Source of the DNA: an uncultured Clostridia bacterium
GTDB taxonomy: Bacteria > Bacillota > Clostridia > Oscillospirales > Acutalibacteraceae
Direction: 5' to 3'
Length of the DNA stretch: 16,651 nt
Assembly (NCBI GenBank): GCA_905236975.1
Contig: CAJOQU010000166.1
Span: 1-16,651 of the forward strand
Shown in pieces: positions 5,926 through 14,312 of the stretch. Every line of letters starts with the position of its first letter. The first letter of the stretch is position 1. The notes under the pieces were generated by a model that was not told the DNA's origin, did no database searches, and was given only the letters and a program-made list of their open reading frames with translations. Made by a program: the position numbers and the translations under genes.

Positions 5926-7984
5926 GGTATATTCCCTCCTTCACGATTTCATTCACAAACGAAACGATCTGCCCGAACAACAGGTAAACGATGGCAACCG
6001 CCACAATCACCATGATCATAAAGAAAAATACCAGAAAGATGCTTTTCAGTGTCTCCCCGAAACGGTAGCGTTGGATTTCTTTCACACTTAAAAAGAACAG
6101 GCAGACCGTCCACCCAATGATGAAAACACCGCCAAGACGGATCAAAAATCCTTCGTTCAGGGTAAGTCCGTGGCTTAAAAGCACCTTGAACGGCGTAAGC
6201 AAAAGATAAGGAGCAAAGGCGTAAGCCGTGGCAATATATATTTGCTTAAAGGAACCCTCCCCCTCGCCGATACTGCCGATCATCGCATTCCCCACAAGCC
6301 AAAGCGCCAGCGGAATCCAAAACATGATCACAATGGATACGGGATTCACGCGGTTGATATCCACCGCGCGGAAAAGATATCCCCTTGCCAGAAGATCCAG
6401 CACATACACCGCAAAAGTGAGGAGATACAAAAGCGTTGCCGTATAGACCGAGCCATGCTCTCCCCTGCGCAGGTAGTAATAGCCGTCGAGCGGATGTCGA
6501 AGCATGGTTTTTACATACGCCGTCTCACGCGCAAAGCGCCCCGCCGGGGAAAGTTCCCTTACTACCGCGCTTTCTTCCGACAAGACTTTTTTCTTTTTGC
6601 GAAGCACAGACCTTATGTACAATGCCAGAATAAGAAGCGCCGCGCCGACCAGAATAAAAACCATACTGCGGCTTAAGATATCGTTGCGCAGTTCCCACAT
6701 GGTATCGGAATAATACTGCACATCGCCCGCAATGCGGAAATGCGTGAGCGCCTCCTTGTATTTTTGTTGGTAAAAGAGCGCCTTGCCGTATCCCATGTGG
6801 GCAATTTGCGACATACCGTTCAGACGCAGCAAATCGCTCCAAATGCTTTCACTGCTTTCATAATCGCCGCTTTCCAGCGCCGCGATTGCCTGATGGGTGA
6901 GATTGGCAAAATCGGTGGGATAAAATACCTGCACCAGCGCGCGCTCCTGATCAAGAACGTAAAGAAGCCCGCTTTCCTCATCAAGGTCAATGGCCGCCGC
7001 ATTGGTAAAAAGCCCGTTTCGATCGTTTTCATAAGCACGGCCGCCGAAAGTGAAAATCAGGTTTCCCTGCTTATCGTATTCATTGATAATGCCGGTTTGG
7101 GTAACGGCATAAACATTGCCAAGCGGTCCGGCGGCAACATCGGTAAAATTCCATTCTTCCTTCATCCCGCCGGCATTCGCAAAAATGTTGAGTCCCGCCA
7201 TATTGTGCATTTTCAGGGTGTCGTCCGATGTGGAAGCATAGGTGATACCCACGCGGTCATCGCTTCGGGTTACGCTGAAAATCAAATCCTTGGCGGAAAT
7301 GTCGATATTATCGATCGGGCGCGGTGTGCGGACAAAAAGCTGCTCCTTTTGCGCTTCGTTATAAATCAAGTCCTGAAAACGCTCGCTCATGGTCATTTTA
7401 TAGCGGTTGGCGGCAAAGTAGCCGAAAAATTCACCCTTCGCGTCAAACTGCATGATGCCTTCATAAGCGCCGTCCCCCACCACGAAAATATTGCCTGACG
7501 AGGATACCGCTACCGCGCAGGGGCGGTACATACTGGATTCGCTGAACAATTCGCTTTCGGGTCTTCCTATGGTCTGCCTTAACCGGTGCGACGGGTCATA
7601 GCAGAAAACCGCCTCTGCCTTCGTATCCGCGACGTAAACACTGCCGTCCGCCGTGACGAAAAGCCCGCAAGGCTCCTTCAATTCTTCGCCGCCGAAAAAC
7701 TCCACCGAAAAATCCTTTACGGAATACACGGCGATCCGGCTGTTCCCCGTATCGGCAAGATACAGCTTGCCGTCATGATAAAAGAGGTCCCCCGGCTGCT
7801 TCAGACCGATTTCCTTCGCATAAATCGCGGCGGGCATATACGCATCCTGCGTGCGAACCCATTCGTCATCCACCGAAACCGTATAGGTGTAGGTCGTATT
7901 TTCCATTGCCGCCACGGAAAACCCTCCCGCAAAGACGAAAAGAGCAAGCAGCGTACCGATTAAACGGTTTCTTCCCTTTCGCAA
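5912..7984 (-). CDS. NHL-type beta-propeller / TPR-like / Yip1-domain membrane protein
   Basis: 690 residues. A signal sequence or anchor covers residues 8-26. Residues ~50-355 repeat the NHL/six-bladed propeller pattern of Gly-Asp-Leu or Gly-Leu, then 'x-Y-V-A-D-T' (KLYLADTGNSRIAVY 73-87, SVYVADTK 115-122, LLYVLDQE 340-347) and would face outside. Residues ~360-425 form a TPR-like helical hairpin (IAALESGDYESSESIWSDLL; QQKYKEALTHF). A membrane helix at ~440-457 is followed by a basic RKKKK stop-transfer. The C-terminal ~200 residues, from HPLDGYYYLRRGEHGS, match the Yip1 family, with about five hydrophobic segments (516-532, 548-566, 583-603, 615-632, 648-671). The start is TTG 7982-7984, set by AAGGAGG 7 bases upstream that overlaps the previous stop. 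Its role is unknown. Its place between two permease pairs suggests sensing, scaffolding or assembly of the importers, with the propeller perhaps binding glycan or the secreted proteins. Confidence 0.88.
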   Translation of the reverse strand: MRKGRNRLIGTLLALFVFAGGFSVAAMENTTYTYTVSVDDEWVRTQDAYMPAAIYAKEIGLKQPGDLFYHDGKLYLADTGNSRIAVYSVKDFSVEFFGGEELKEPCGLFVTADGSVYVADTKAEAVFCYDPSHRLRQTIGRPESELFSESSMYRPCAVAVSSSGNIFVVGDGAYEGIMQFDAKGEFFGYFAANRYKMTMSERFQDLIYNEAQKEQLFVRTPRPIDNIDISAKDLIFSVTRSDDRVGITYASTSDDTLKMHNMAGLNIFANAGGMKEEWNFTDVAAGPLGNVYAVTQTGIINEYDKQGNLIFTFGGRAYENDRNGLFTNAAAIDLDEESGLLYVLDQERALVQVFYPTDFANLTHQAIAALESGDYESSESIWSDLLRLNGMSQIAHMGYGKALFYQQKYKEALTHFRIAGDVQYYSDTMWELRNDILSRSMVFILVGAALLILALYIRSVLRKKKKVLSEESAVVRELSPAGRFARETAYVKTMLRHPLDGYYYLRRGEHGSVYTATLLYLLTFAVYVLDLLARGYLFRAVDINRVNPVSIVIMFWIPLALWLVGNAMIGSIGEGEGSFKQIYIATAYAFAPYLLLTPFKVLLSHGLTLNEGFLIRLGGVFIIGWTVCLFFLSVKEIQRYRFGETLKSIFLVFFFMIMVIVAVAIVYLLFGQIVSFVNEIVKEGIYRAHQ
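5935..5941 (-). promoter_or_regulatory. RBS deciding the GTG start of the DUF5696-like gene
   Basis: The minus strand reads AAGGAGG, 9 bases before GTG 5923-5925. It lies inside the C-terminal codons of the NHL/Yip1 gene, consistent with translational coupling. Confidence 0.8.
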
Positions 7985-7991
7985 CGGTATT

Positions 7992-7998
7992 CCTCCTT
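7992..7998 (-). promoter_or_regulatory. RBS deciding the TTG start of the NHL/Yip1 gene
   Basis: AAGGAGG on the minus strand, 7 bases before TTG 7982-7984. It shares bases with the TAA stop (7997-7999) of the upstream permease. No in-frame ATG fits as well, so TTG is the start. Confidence 0.8.
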
Positions 7999-8887
7999 AC
8001 TTAAGCCCTGAGTGCATCATGGTGTTCATAACGCGGGACTGCATCACAATAAAAACGATCAAATTGGGTAAAAACATGATCAGGGTCGCCGCGGCGGCAA
8101 TGCCAACGCCCGCGATCCCGCCCGCCGAACCCGAAAGCGAGCTGATATAGAAAGAAAAGGTCTTATAGGCCTCGTTATCAATAAATAAAGTAGACGCTTC
8201 ACTCGAAGCCCACGCGCTTTGGAAGGTGGTAAGCACCACCGTGGCAATCGCGGGGTTTACCAGCGGAATCACGATCCGCCGTAAGATCTGATAATCCGAA
8301 GCGCCGTCGATCACCGCCGCTTCAATCAACGCATCCGGCATTTGATCGATAAACTGCTTGATCAGGAAAACGCCTGTGGGCGTAACCAAAAGCGGAATAA
8401 TATTGGCAAGAAAATTATCCTGCAGGCCGGTGTAGATAATGATAAAATAGCGCGGAATCGTAACAGCGATCGGTACGAACATCAGCCCTAAATTGTTGAT
8501 CGTGAAAAGGGTCTTTTTCGCACGGAAATGCTTTTTGGAAAGCACATACCCCGCCGAAACCGAAATAAACACGGTAAGAATTACCACAGACAGGGTACTG
8601 ATAATGCTGTTGAACAAATAGCGTGTCGCCGGCACCTTGGTGTTCGACGCCATGGCAAAAAGATCGTTAAAGTTTTCCCACGTTGGATTTTTCACATAGA
8701 AACGAGGCGGGAAGGCAAACAGTTCATCGATCGGCTTGAAAGCGTTGAAAAAAATGAAGACGATCGGCAGAACCATCACAAAGCAGATTGGCAGCAGAAT
8801 GACGAGAAATTTGATCTGCCCGCGCTGAAAGTGCGCCGGGTTGATGCCGCCGGAGCGCAAGGATTTATGTTTTCTTTTTTGTTTCAC
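7997..8887 (-). CDS. Carbohydrate ABC transporter permease, MalG-like (first pair)
   Basis: 296 residues. A very basic N-terminus (MKQKRKHKSLR) precedes the first membrane segment at residues 27-48. Other segments lie near 92-112, 130-150, 160-178, 210-224 and 262-284. The ATPase-docking EAA loop is textbook (EAAVIDGAS, residues 189-197, then IVIPL at 205-209). The start is GTG 8885-8887: an in-frame TGA lies two codons upstream, and the nearby ATG is out of frame. Its RBS AGAAAGG (8898-8904) is modest and 10 bases away. It lies 15 bases after the preceding permease and 12 bases before the NHL/Yip1 gene. It pairs with that permease and most likely serves the large solute-binding protein just upstream. 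Confidence 0.93.
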   Translation of the reverse strand: MKQKRKHKSLRSGGINPAHFQRGQIKFLVILLPICFVMVLPIVFIFFNAFKPIDELFAFPPRFYVKNPTWENFNDLFAMASNTKVPATRYLFNSIISTLSVVILTVFISVSAGYVLSKKHFRAKKTLFTINNLGLMFVPIAVTIPRYFIIIYTGLQDNFLANIIPLLVTPTGVFLIKQFIDQMPDALIEAAVIDGASDYQILRRIVIPLVNPAIATVVLTTFQSAWASSEASTLFIDNEAYKTFSFYISSLSGSAGGIAGVGIAAAATLIMFLPNLIVFIVMQSRVMNTMMHSGLK

Positions 8888-8897
8888 GAAGCATCAA

Positions 8898-8904
8898 CCT
8901 TTCT
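8898..8904 (-). promoter_or_regulatory. RBS of the GTG-started MalG-like permease
   Basis: AGAAAGG on the minus strand, 10 bases before GTG 8885-8887. It is weaker and farther from its start than the other RBSs of the operon, and overlaps the upstream TAG stop. Together with the GTG start this may lower expression unless translation is coupled. Confidence 0.6.
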
Positions 8905-9790
8905 AATCACTTGCGAATAGTTTTTTCGCGCCCTCGGACATGGCGAACACAAAGACCAGCAGGACCACCGATATGGCGGCGGCATACCCCATTTCGTATC
9001 GCAAAAATCCGTAATCTTCAATATGCGTCACAATTAACTGTCCCGCGTAATTCGGGGTAGGATTGGAGCCGGACAGCGTAGTGCCGATACCGCTTGACTG
9101 GAAGGTTCCTACGATCGCCATGATCGCGCCGAACAGCATTTGCGGCTTGGCAAGCGGAATCGTGATGTAAATGATTTCCTGAAAACGATTGGTAATGCCG
9201 TCGATATATCCCGCCTCGTATAGCTCCTGATTCCCGTTTGTGATGCCTGAAAGCATGGCAAGGAAGCCGATTCCCATACTGCTCCACAGCGTTACGATAA
9301 TCATGATCGCCAGCAGGTATTGCTCCGATTGCACCCAGGCGATCGGCTGTTCAATAAGATTGAACCGCAGCAGCAGCGCATTGAGATATCCGCTTTTGTC
9401 GCCGTTGAAAATCGGCGCCCAAATGGTGGATAGCATCACGCCGCCCGTCATGGAAGGCGCGTAAATAATGACAGTAAGCACCGTTCTGACCGGGCGCGTA
9501 AGCTGCGCCAACATCCACGCAAGCAAAAAGGAAAGCACATACCCGCCAACCCCCACAAAGATTGCGTACACGATCGTGTTGGGCAATACCTTCTGCATAA
9601 AGACCGAATCGCCCGTAAAAAGCGAAACATAATTGGAAAGCCCTGTAAAGGTGGGAAATTCAATGGTGTTGAAATAGGTGAAGGAAAGCAGAATCGCCAT
9701 TCCCACCGGCAAAATGATAAAAAGGAAGAACAACACCCCGTAGGGCAATGTCAGAAAAAAGGCGGAATGTTTATTCAAAAATTTCTTCAT
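8903..9790 (-). CDS. Carbohydrate ABC transporter permease, MalF/UgpA-like (first pair)
   Basis: 295 residues. The first membrane segment is at ~11-37, followed by a short extracellular loop (TFTGLSNYVSLF, residues 47-58) typical of the UgpA/LacF group. Further segments lie at ~70-96, 103-122, 158-180, 215-230 and 266-284. The EAA loop that contacts the ATPase is at residues 192-213 (EAGYIDGIT, then ITIPL), with Gly in place of the second Ala. ATG 9788-9790 overlaps the TGA of the large binding-protein gene as ATGA. An AAAGGAAG RBS (9799-9806) sits 8 bases upstream. The overlap is the best evidence that this channel takes its substrate from that binding protein. Confidence 0.93.
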   Translation of the reverse strand: MKKFLNKHSAFFLTLPYGVLFFLFIILPVGMAILLSFTYFNTIEFPTFTGLSNYVSLFTGDSVFMQKVLPNTIVYAIFVGVGGYVLSFLLAWMLAQLTRPVRTVLTVIIYAPSMTGGVMLSTIWAPIFNGDKSGYLNALLLRFNLIEQPIAWVQSEQYLLAIMIIVTLWSSMGIGFLAMLSGITNGNQELYEAGYIDGITNRFQEIIYITIPLAKPQMLFGAIMAIVGTFQSSGIGTTLSGSNPTPNYAGQLIVTHIEDYGFLRYEMGYAAAISVVLLVFVFAMSEGAKKLFASD

Positions 9791-12657
9791 TTGGTTTTCT
9801 TCCTTTCATCCACAAGCTGCCTTAAGTCCTCATAGGTCATGACGTGGTAATCCTTCGTCGGGTTGCCGTTTGCATCGCAGAAGCCGAACTCCTGCATTTT
9901 CCGCCTGATTTCGCGGTTGGAAAGAATAGCGGCGGAATCGATGGCCTCTACCAGTCCCTTACCGTTCACCACCACATTGTTCCACACATTGCTGGTTTCC
10001 CGCTGTATCATATACGAGGCGGCGTGCGGGATAAGTTCTTTCTGGCTCTCCCACTGCTTTAAGATCACACTTTTGTTTTCCTCCGGGTAGGGAAGCTGGC
10101 GGAACGCGTTGAGATTGGCGGTATTCCAGCGGTACTCACTGCCAAGCGTGCTTTGCAGCCGCGTAGCGAAAGCAATCTGCGTATCAGAGGAAAGCCACCA
10201 CTTTAAAAAGCGCCATGCTTCCTCGCTCTTTGTTGTGTTTTCCAAAATCATGCAGGCGGTTGCGTCCGCGATCTGATAGCGCAAAACCGAACCGTCCTCC
10301 TGCAATTCTCCCGGAACCAGCGCCGTTCCCCAACGTCCCGCAAGCTCCGGCGCCGCTAATTCCAATTGCAAATAGGTGGAAAAACTGCTGATACCAAGCG
10401 GAATTTCGCCATAACGGAAGCTGTTGTAAAAATTCGCCACCACGCGGTTAAGACTGTAAATGTTGTAGATTTCGGTCATTTCGGTGAAAGCATTCACAGC
10501 GTTCAGCGAATCGAAGGCCACCTTTAAACCGTCCTCACTGTAAAAACCCGCGTTGTTCTGATAGAGGAAGGGCGCCGTAACCGTCATGGACTTCATGGCG
10601 CCCGATGCGGAAAGCGGCAGGTAAAAGTTCATGTTATACCGCAAAAGCAGGGGCATCATAGCTTTCACATCGTCCCATGTATCGGGAACCTCCAGCCCCA
10701 ATGTTTCCAAAATATCCTTCCGGTAATAAAGGATATGGAAATCCTGCGAATCGGTCGCGCCGTAGATCCCGCCGCCGTAGCACATGGGAATCAGCGCCTC
10801 TAAGTTATATTGGCTGTCGTAAAATTCTAAAAAGTCATCATAGTCCAATAGATTTTTTGCCGCGCCGCGGATGCTTAAATTAAACGGCGTACCGTAGCCT
10901 ACACCCAGCACCACGTCCGGGTTGGTGCCCGCGGCATTGGCAAGAATCAGCTTTTGTTCCCCCGTCATAACCGATATTTCAATATCGGTTCCGTTTTCGG
11001 CGTTATAGGTTTCATCGGTAAGCTGCTGTAAAACCTGCACATAGGGAATGGAGCTTGCCATCCACACCTTTAATTCGTCCTTGCTTTTCTCACTTTCATA
11101 ACCCATGGTGAAGGAATAGAAAAATTGCTTGAATCCTTCCACGGTTCTTTTTAAGAAGCTCACGCCGGGCGCGGGCAGGCTATCCCCGCCTATGTAAATG
11201 CGGTCAAGCGCCATTGATTGGTTCACCATTTTGGCGATCACCGTGCCGAGGTACTTGCTCACCGAGCTGTCCCCCATGCTGATATCCTCCGCCTTATTGG
11301 GGATCGTGCGGGGAATTTTCGCAATATCGCGCAGCAGCTTTGCCGCGTAAAGCAAATCATTGGCATAAACCGGTTCTTCTTCGTAAAGAGCGGACAATTC
11401 CTCATAAAACGCTTCCGCACGGTCCGCAAAGCCGGTCAGGTCTTCCACCGCGGTGGGAAAGTACGCCTCGGTATCCCATGTGCGGTTTTGATCCACCGAG
11501 GAGGAAGCGAGCTTATTGATGTGCATGCCGAAATCGTTCACATCTGACATCAATTCCAGAATGTCTTCGTATACCCCCGCCAACGGCCCCATTGCGGCGC
11601 ACAGTGCAAGGGTATGACTTCCCTTTTCCAGCCATACAGCCGCAGGCTTTCCGCCAACTTCAAAGGTAAAGTTTTCATATGTGTTGGATTTGGTGCGGGG
11701 GATCAGGATATCGTTCATCTCCGCAAACAGGGTCTTTCCGTCAATTTCCATATTGCGGTAAACCGGCATACCCGCGCCCGCGTTCTGCAAATAATGGAAG
11801 GAGATCCCGTAAAGCCCCGATTCCGGCACCTCAAATTCCCAAACCGCTTTTTGTCCGGCTTTAGACCACGCGGAGGAAAGGGAGTTGATCCGCCTGATTT
11901 TTGTTTCGTAAGGGGACACGGCAGGATCGTTGACCGAAACGCCGCGAACGGAGGAGGAGGTCGTAACGGCGTACCGCTCCCCCTCGATCACGACTTGACT
12001 GCGTACGCTCTCGCCGCTCACCGTTTTCATGTATTCGGCGTAAGAAGGCGCTTCCTGCGGCTTTACCAAATACAACCCTTTGATCAGAAAATCCTGAACA
12101 CTGTTGGTAACCGTCACCGTATCGCCGCTGTGAAGGGATAAGGTAAGCGGTTCTTTATTCAGGCCGGTGTAATCCGCGAAATAAGCGGCCGTCCATTCCT
12201 TCGCCGTCACCTGATTGGCGGAAAGCTCGTTCCCATCGCGGTCAAGACGGTATTCCTGCTCGGCGTCGCACCGAAGCGTGGGCAGAACCCCCGTAACCGA
12301 AGCGTCGCCAAGCGCAATGGAAAACAGACTGTCCGCCGGTTTATTCTCCTGCGGCATATATTCCGCCGCAAGCCGCCATTCTCCCGCCTGTTCGGGCAGG
12401 ACGGTGAAGGTAAGTCTGTCCCCGGTTGAAAAGAGGAAATCCTGCTCCACCGCGCCGCCGTTTAAAGCCATTTGATCGAAAGACAGGGCGGTTCCCGCAC
12501 GGATCGTCCCGATATCGGAAAAGCGCTCCGCCGCAAGCCCGGTAAAGCTTGCACCTCGTTCCAAAACGCCGCCGCCTTTTGCCAACGCCGATAGGGCGGA
12601 GCCTGCCACACAAGCGGCTAAGGCAATAGACATCATGCGCTTATAAAGCGGCTTCAT
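9787..12657 (-). CDS. Large multidomain extracellular solute-binding protein
   Basis: 956 residues, about twice the size of an ordinary sugar-binding protein. A longer frame extends to 12714, but ATG 12655-12657 is chosen because GGGAGGA (12664-12670) lies 6 bases upstream and a signal peptide follows at once. The export signal is ambiguous. ALA at residues 24-26 fits signal peptidase I, while LAAC at 13-16 could be a lipobox with a short hydrophobic core. Residues ~30-200 and ~220-370 look like two beta-sandwich carbohydrate-binding-like domains (GEWRLAAEY; SGLYGISFHYL; KGSHTLAL). A helical linker covers ~375-520. Residues ~525-940 are a family 1 solute-binding domain (LKVWMASS, NPDVVLGVG, IYGATDSQDFHILYYRKDILETLG, PDTWDD, EEAWRFLKWW). 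It overlaps the first permease gene by 4 bases and is its likely partner. Confidence 0.88.
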   Translation of the reverse strand: MKPLYKRMMSIALAACVAGSALSALAKGGGVLERGASFTGLAAERFSDIGTIRAGTALSFDQMALNGGAVEQDFLFSTGDRLTFTVLPEQAGEWRLAAEYMPQENKPADSLFSIALGDASVTGVLPTLRCDAEQEYRLDRDGNELSANQVTAKEWTAAYFADYTGLNKEPLTLSLHSGDTVTVTNSVQDFLIKGLYLVKPQEAPSYAEYMKTVSGESVRSQVVIEGERYAVTTSSSVRGVSVNDPAVSPYETKIRRINSLSSAWSKAGQKAVWEFEVPESGLYGISFHYLQNAGAGMPVYRNMEIDGKTLFAEMNDILIPRTKSNTYENFTFEVGGKPAAVWLEKGSHTLALCAAMGPLAGVYEDILELMSDVNDFGMHINKLASSSVDQNRTWDTEAYFPTAVEDLTGFADRAEAFYEELSALYEEEPVYANDLLYAAKLLRDIAKIPRTIPNKAEDISMGDSSVSKYLGTVIAKMVNQSMALDRIYIGGDSLPAPGVSFLKRTVEGFKQFFYSFTMGYESEKSKDELKVWMASSIPYVQVLQQLTDETYNAENGTDIEISVMTGEQKLILANAAGTNPDVVLGVGYGTPFNLSIRGAAKNLLDYDDFLEFYDSQYNLEALIPMCYGGGIYGATDSQDFHILYYRKDILETLGLEVPDTWDDVKAMMPLLLRYNMNFYLPLSASGAMKSMTVTAPFLYQNNAGFYSEDGLKVAFDSLNAVNAFTEMTEIYNIYSLNRVVANFYNSFRYGEIPLGISSFSTYLQLELAAPELAGRWGTALVPGELQEDGSVLRYQIADATACMILENTTKSEEAWRFLKWWLSSDTQIAFATRLQSTLGSEYRWNTANLNAFRQLPYPEENKSVILKQWESQKELIPHAASYMIQRETSNVWNNVVVNGKGLVEAIDSAAILSNREIRRKMQEFGFCDANGNPTKDYHVMTYEDLRQLVDERKKTK

Positions 12658-12663
12658 AAGATT

Positions 12664-12670
12664 TCCTCCC
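12664..12670 (-). promoter_or_regulatory. RBS fixing the start of the large solute-binding protein
   Basis: GGGAGGA on the minus strand, 6 bases before ATG 12655-12657. It supports this start over the longer upstream frame, which overlaps the previous gene and would put hydrophilic residues before the signal peptide. Confidence 0.8.
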
Positions 12671-12695
12671 TTAAATGTTTCACGTTTTTCCCGCG

Positions 12696-14312
12696 TCAAT
12701 GCGTGGCCTTCCACTCCGCCTGCACCTTGGCAAGCTTCGCATCAAAATCATCCCAATAGGATTTTAAGGATTTCGTCGCCTTGGTTTGCAGATCCTTACA
12801 GGTCGAATCCGGGTCCTTGGTACCGTCCTGCACCTTGATCGCGGTGGGATTGATGGAATCCGCCCAGTGCTGTCCCCATGAAGGAACGAATTTATCCAAA
12901 TCGCCGCGATAACAATTCTTAATGTTGTTATACATATACATTTGCACCTCGTCGTCGGCACAGAGCTTCTTAAAGGCGGAGACGACATCGGGATGGGTCG
13001 TGAGCGGGGTGTAGAAATCCAGATTCAGGTTATATTTGCTCTTGCCCTTCGCCTTGTCGGTATATGCGTTAAGCCGCGCTATGTTGCCCTCCGGGCTGTA
13101 GGTCAAAAAGCTTAAGACCTTAAACGCCTCGTCCGGCACCTTGGTGTTTGCCAGCATAAAGGCATGGTCGATATGAATCGGCATACGTCCTTTGATTTCC
13201 TGCGGGAAGGGGTGGAAGGTCCAATTGCAGTTGGCCAGCAATTCGGTATAATAGCTGCGGGAGTAGGTTCCCTTTGAAAAGTCCATGACCACCGTGCGCC
13301 CGAGCTTGGTCGCCGCCCATTCATCCGAACTGCCGAAGCGGCTTTCATAAGGCGAAGGCGACAGTTTGCTGTTCCGTAGGCTCCAAGCCTCCACATTCGG
13401 GGTCTGGCGCAGTTGCTGGAAAACCTTCATGGCTTTCGCAAAGGAATTGACCATGTTGTAGGAGCGGGTCTCGATATTATATCCGCAAAGGCTCGCGTCC
13501 TTCGAAAAACCGCCCGCGCCATAATAGTCAAAATAGAAAAGGCGTTCGCAGAAGCAGTATTTATCGTTGGAAACTTTTTTGGCAAACGCCACCATGTCCT
13601 CAAAATTCCAGTCCAGCTTGGGAACATCCACATTCAGCGCGTCCAAAATATCCAGATTTAAGGTCAGGCAGGTGAAATACGCCTGATGCGGCAGCGCGTA
13701 AACCTGGCCGCCATAGGTATAATCCTTCATGATATTTGCGGGAATATACTTATAATTCGCGTCCTTGGCAAGGTAGGAATTCAGCGGATATACCAGCCCC
13801 TGTCCCACATACATGGAAAGGTTGGCAATATCGTCAAACACCACGTCGGGCAACTGACCGGTGGAGGATTTCGCCGCAATATATTCCTGTGAGCTTACGT
13901 TATCCTTTGCGCTGTAATAATCGATTTGTACCTTGATATCGGGATAAGCCTTGGCAAGTGCATCGAAAAGCGGCGCCACGTCGGTCGGACGGTTGGAGTT
14001 TATCGCCACTTTTACAATGGTTCTGCCCGAGCTGTCCTTTTTGGCGGTGGAAGCGCCGGTACTGCCGCTTGCGGTTTTACCGCCGGTCGTTTTATTGTTT
14101 CCGGCAGTCTCATTGTTTTTACCGCCGGTCGTTTGATTTTCCTCGGCATTCTCATTGGTTTTGCCGCCCGATTTGGTTTCGTTTCCCTCAACCTCCACAT
14201 CGTCGCTTAAAAAGACGCTGTAAGCGGTTCGGGTCTTGCGGCAGCCGGTAACGGACAAAGCCATCACCAAGATAAGCGCCAGTGCCATCATGCGAAAAAC
14301 TGTTTTTTTCAT
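12696..14312 (-). CDS. Sugar ABC transporter substrate-binding lipoprotein
   Basis: 538 residues from ATG 14310-14312, which has AAGGAGA 6 bases upstream. A longer frame from 14357 adds a hydrophilic stretch ahead of the signal peptide and is rejected. The signal peptide (MKKTVFRMMALALILVMALS) ends in a lipobox, VTGC, with Cys24 as the lipid site. Residues ~41-95 form a Gly/Asn/Thr/Lys-rich low-complexity tether. From ~97 a family 1 extracellular solute-binding domain follows: TIVKVAINSNRP, a region matching the family's first lobe (PDIKVQIDYYS), LPDVVFDDIANL, YALPHQAYFTCLTLNLDIL, and near the end SPEGNIARLNAYTDKAKGK. It would be membrane-anchored outside and deliver a sugar ligand to one of the two permease pairs. 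It lies 38 bases before the large binding-protein gene and is the only other candidate binding protein for the second permease pair. Confidence 0.92.
   Translation of the reverse strand: MKKTVFRMMALALILVMALSVTGCRKTRTAYSVFLSDDVEVEGNETKSGGKTNENAEENQTTGGKNNETAGNNKTTGGKTASGSTGASTAKKDSSGRTIVKVAINSNRPTDVAPLFDALAKAYPDIKVQIDYYSAKDNVSSQEYIAAKSSTGQLPDVVFDDIANLSMYVGQGLVYPLNSYLAKDANYKYIPANIMKDYTYGGQVYALPHQAYFTCLTLNLDILDALNVDVPKLDWNFEDMVAFAKKVSNDKYCFCERLFYFDYYGAGGFSKDASLCGYNIETRSYNMVNSFAKAMKVFQQLRQTPNVEAWSLRNSKLSPSPYESRFGSSDEWAATKLGRTVVMDFSKGTYSRSYYTELLANCNWTFHPFPQEIKGRMPIHIDHAFMLANTKVPDEAFKVLSFLTYSPEGNIARLNAYTDKAKGKSKYNLNLDFYTPLTTHPDVVSAFKKLCADDEVQMYMYNNIKNCYRGDLDKFVPSWGQHWADSINPTAIKVQDGTKDPDSTCKDLQTKATKSLKSYWDDFDAKLAKVQAEWKATH
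14028..14192 (-). repeat. Low-complexity tether coding repeats in the binding lipoprotein
   Basis: Codes for residues ~41-95 of the lipoprotein. The motif TTGGK occurs twice (residues 61-65 and 75-79), with NE/NN-rich spacers and a Ser/Gly/Thr run. At DNA level, ACCGCCGGTCGTTT recurs on the plus strand. It acts as a flexible spacer that would lift the binding domain away from the membrane and through the wall. The repeats could change in number by recombination. Confidence 0.65.
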
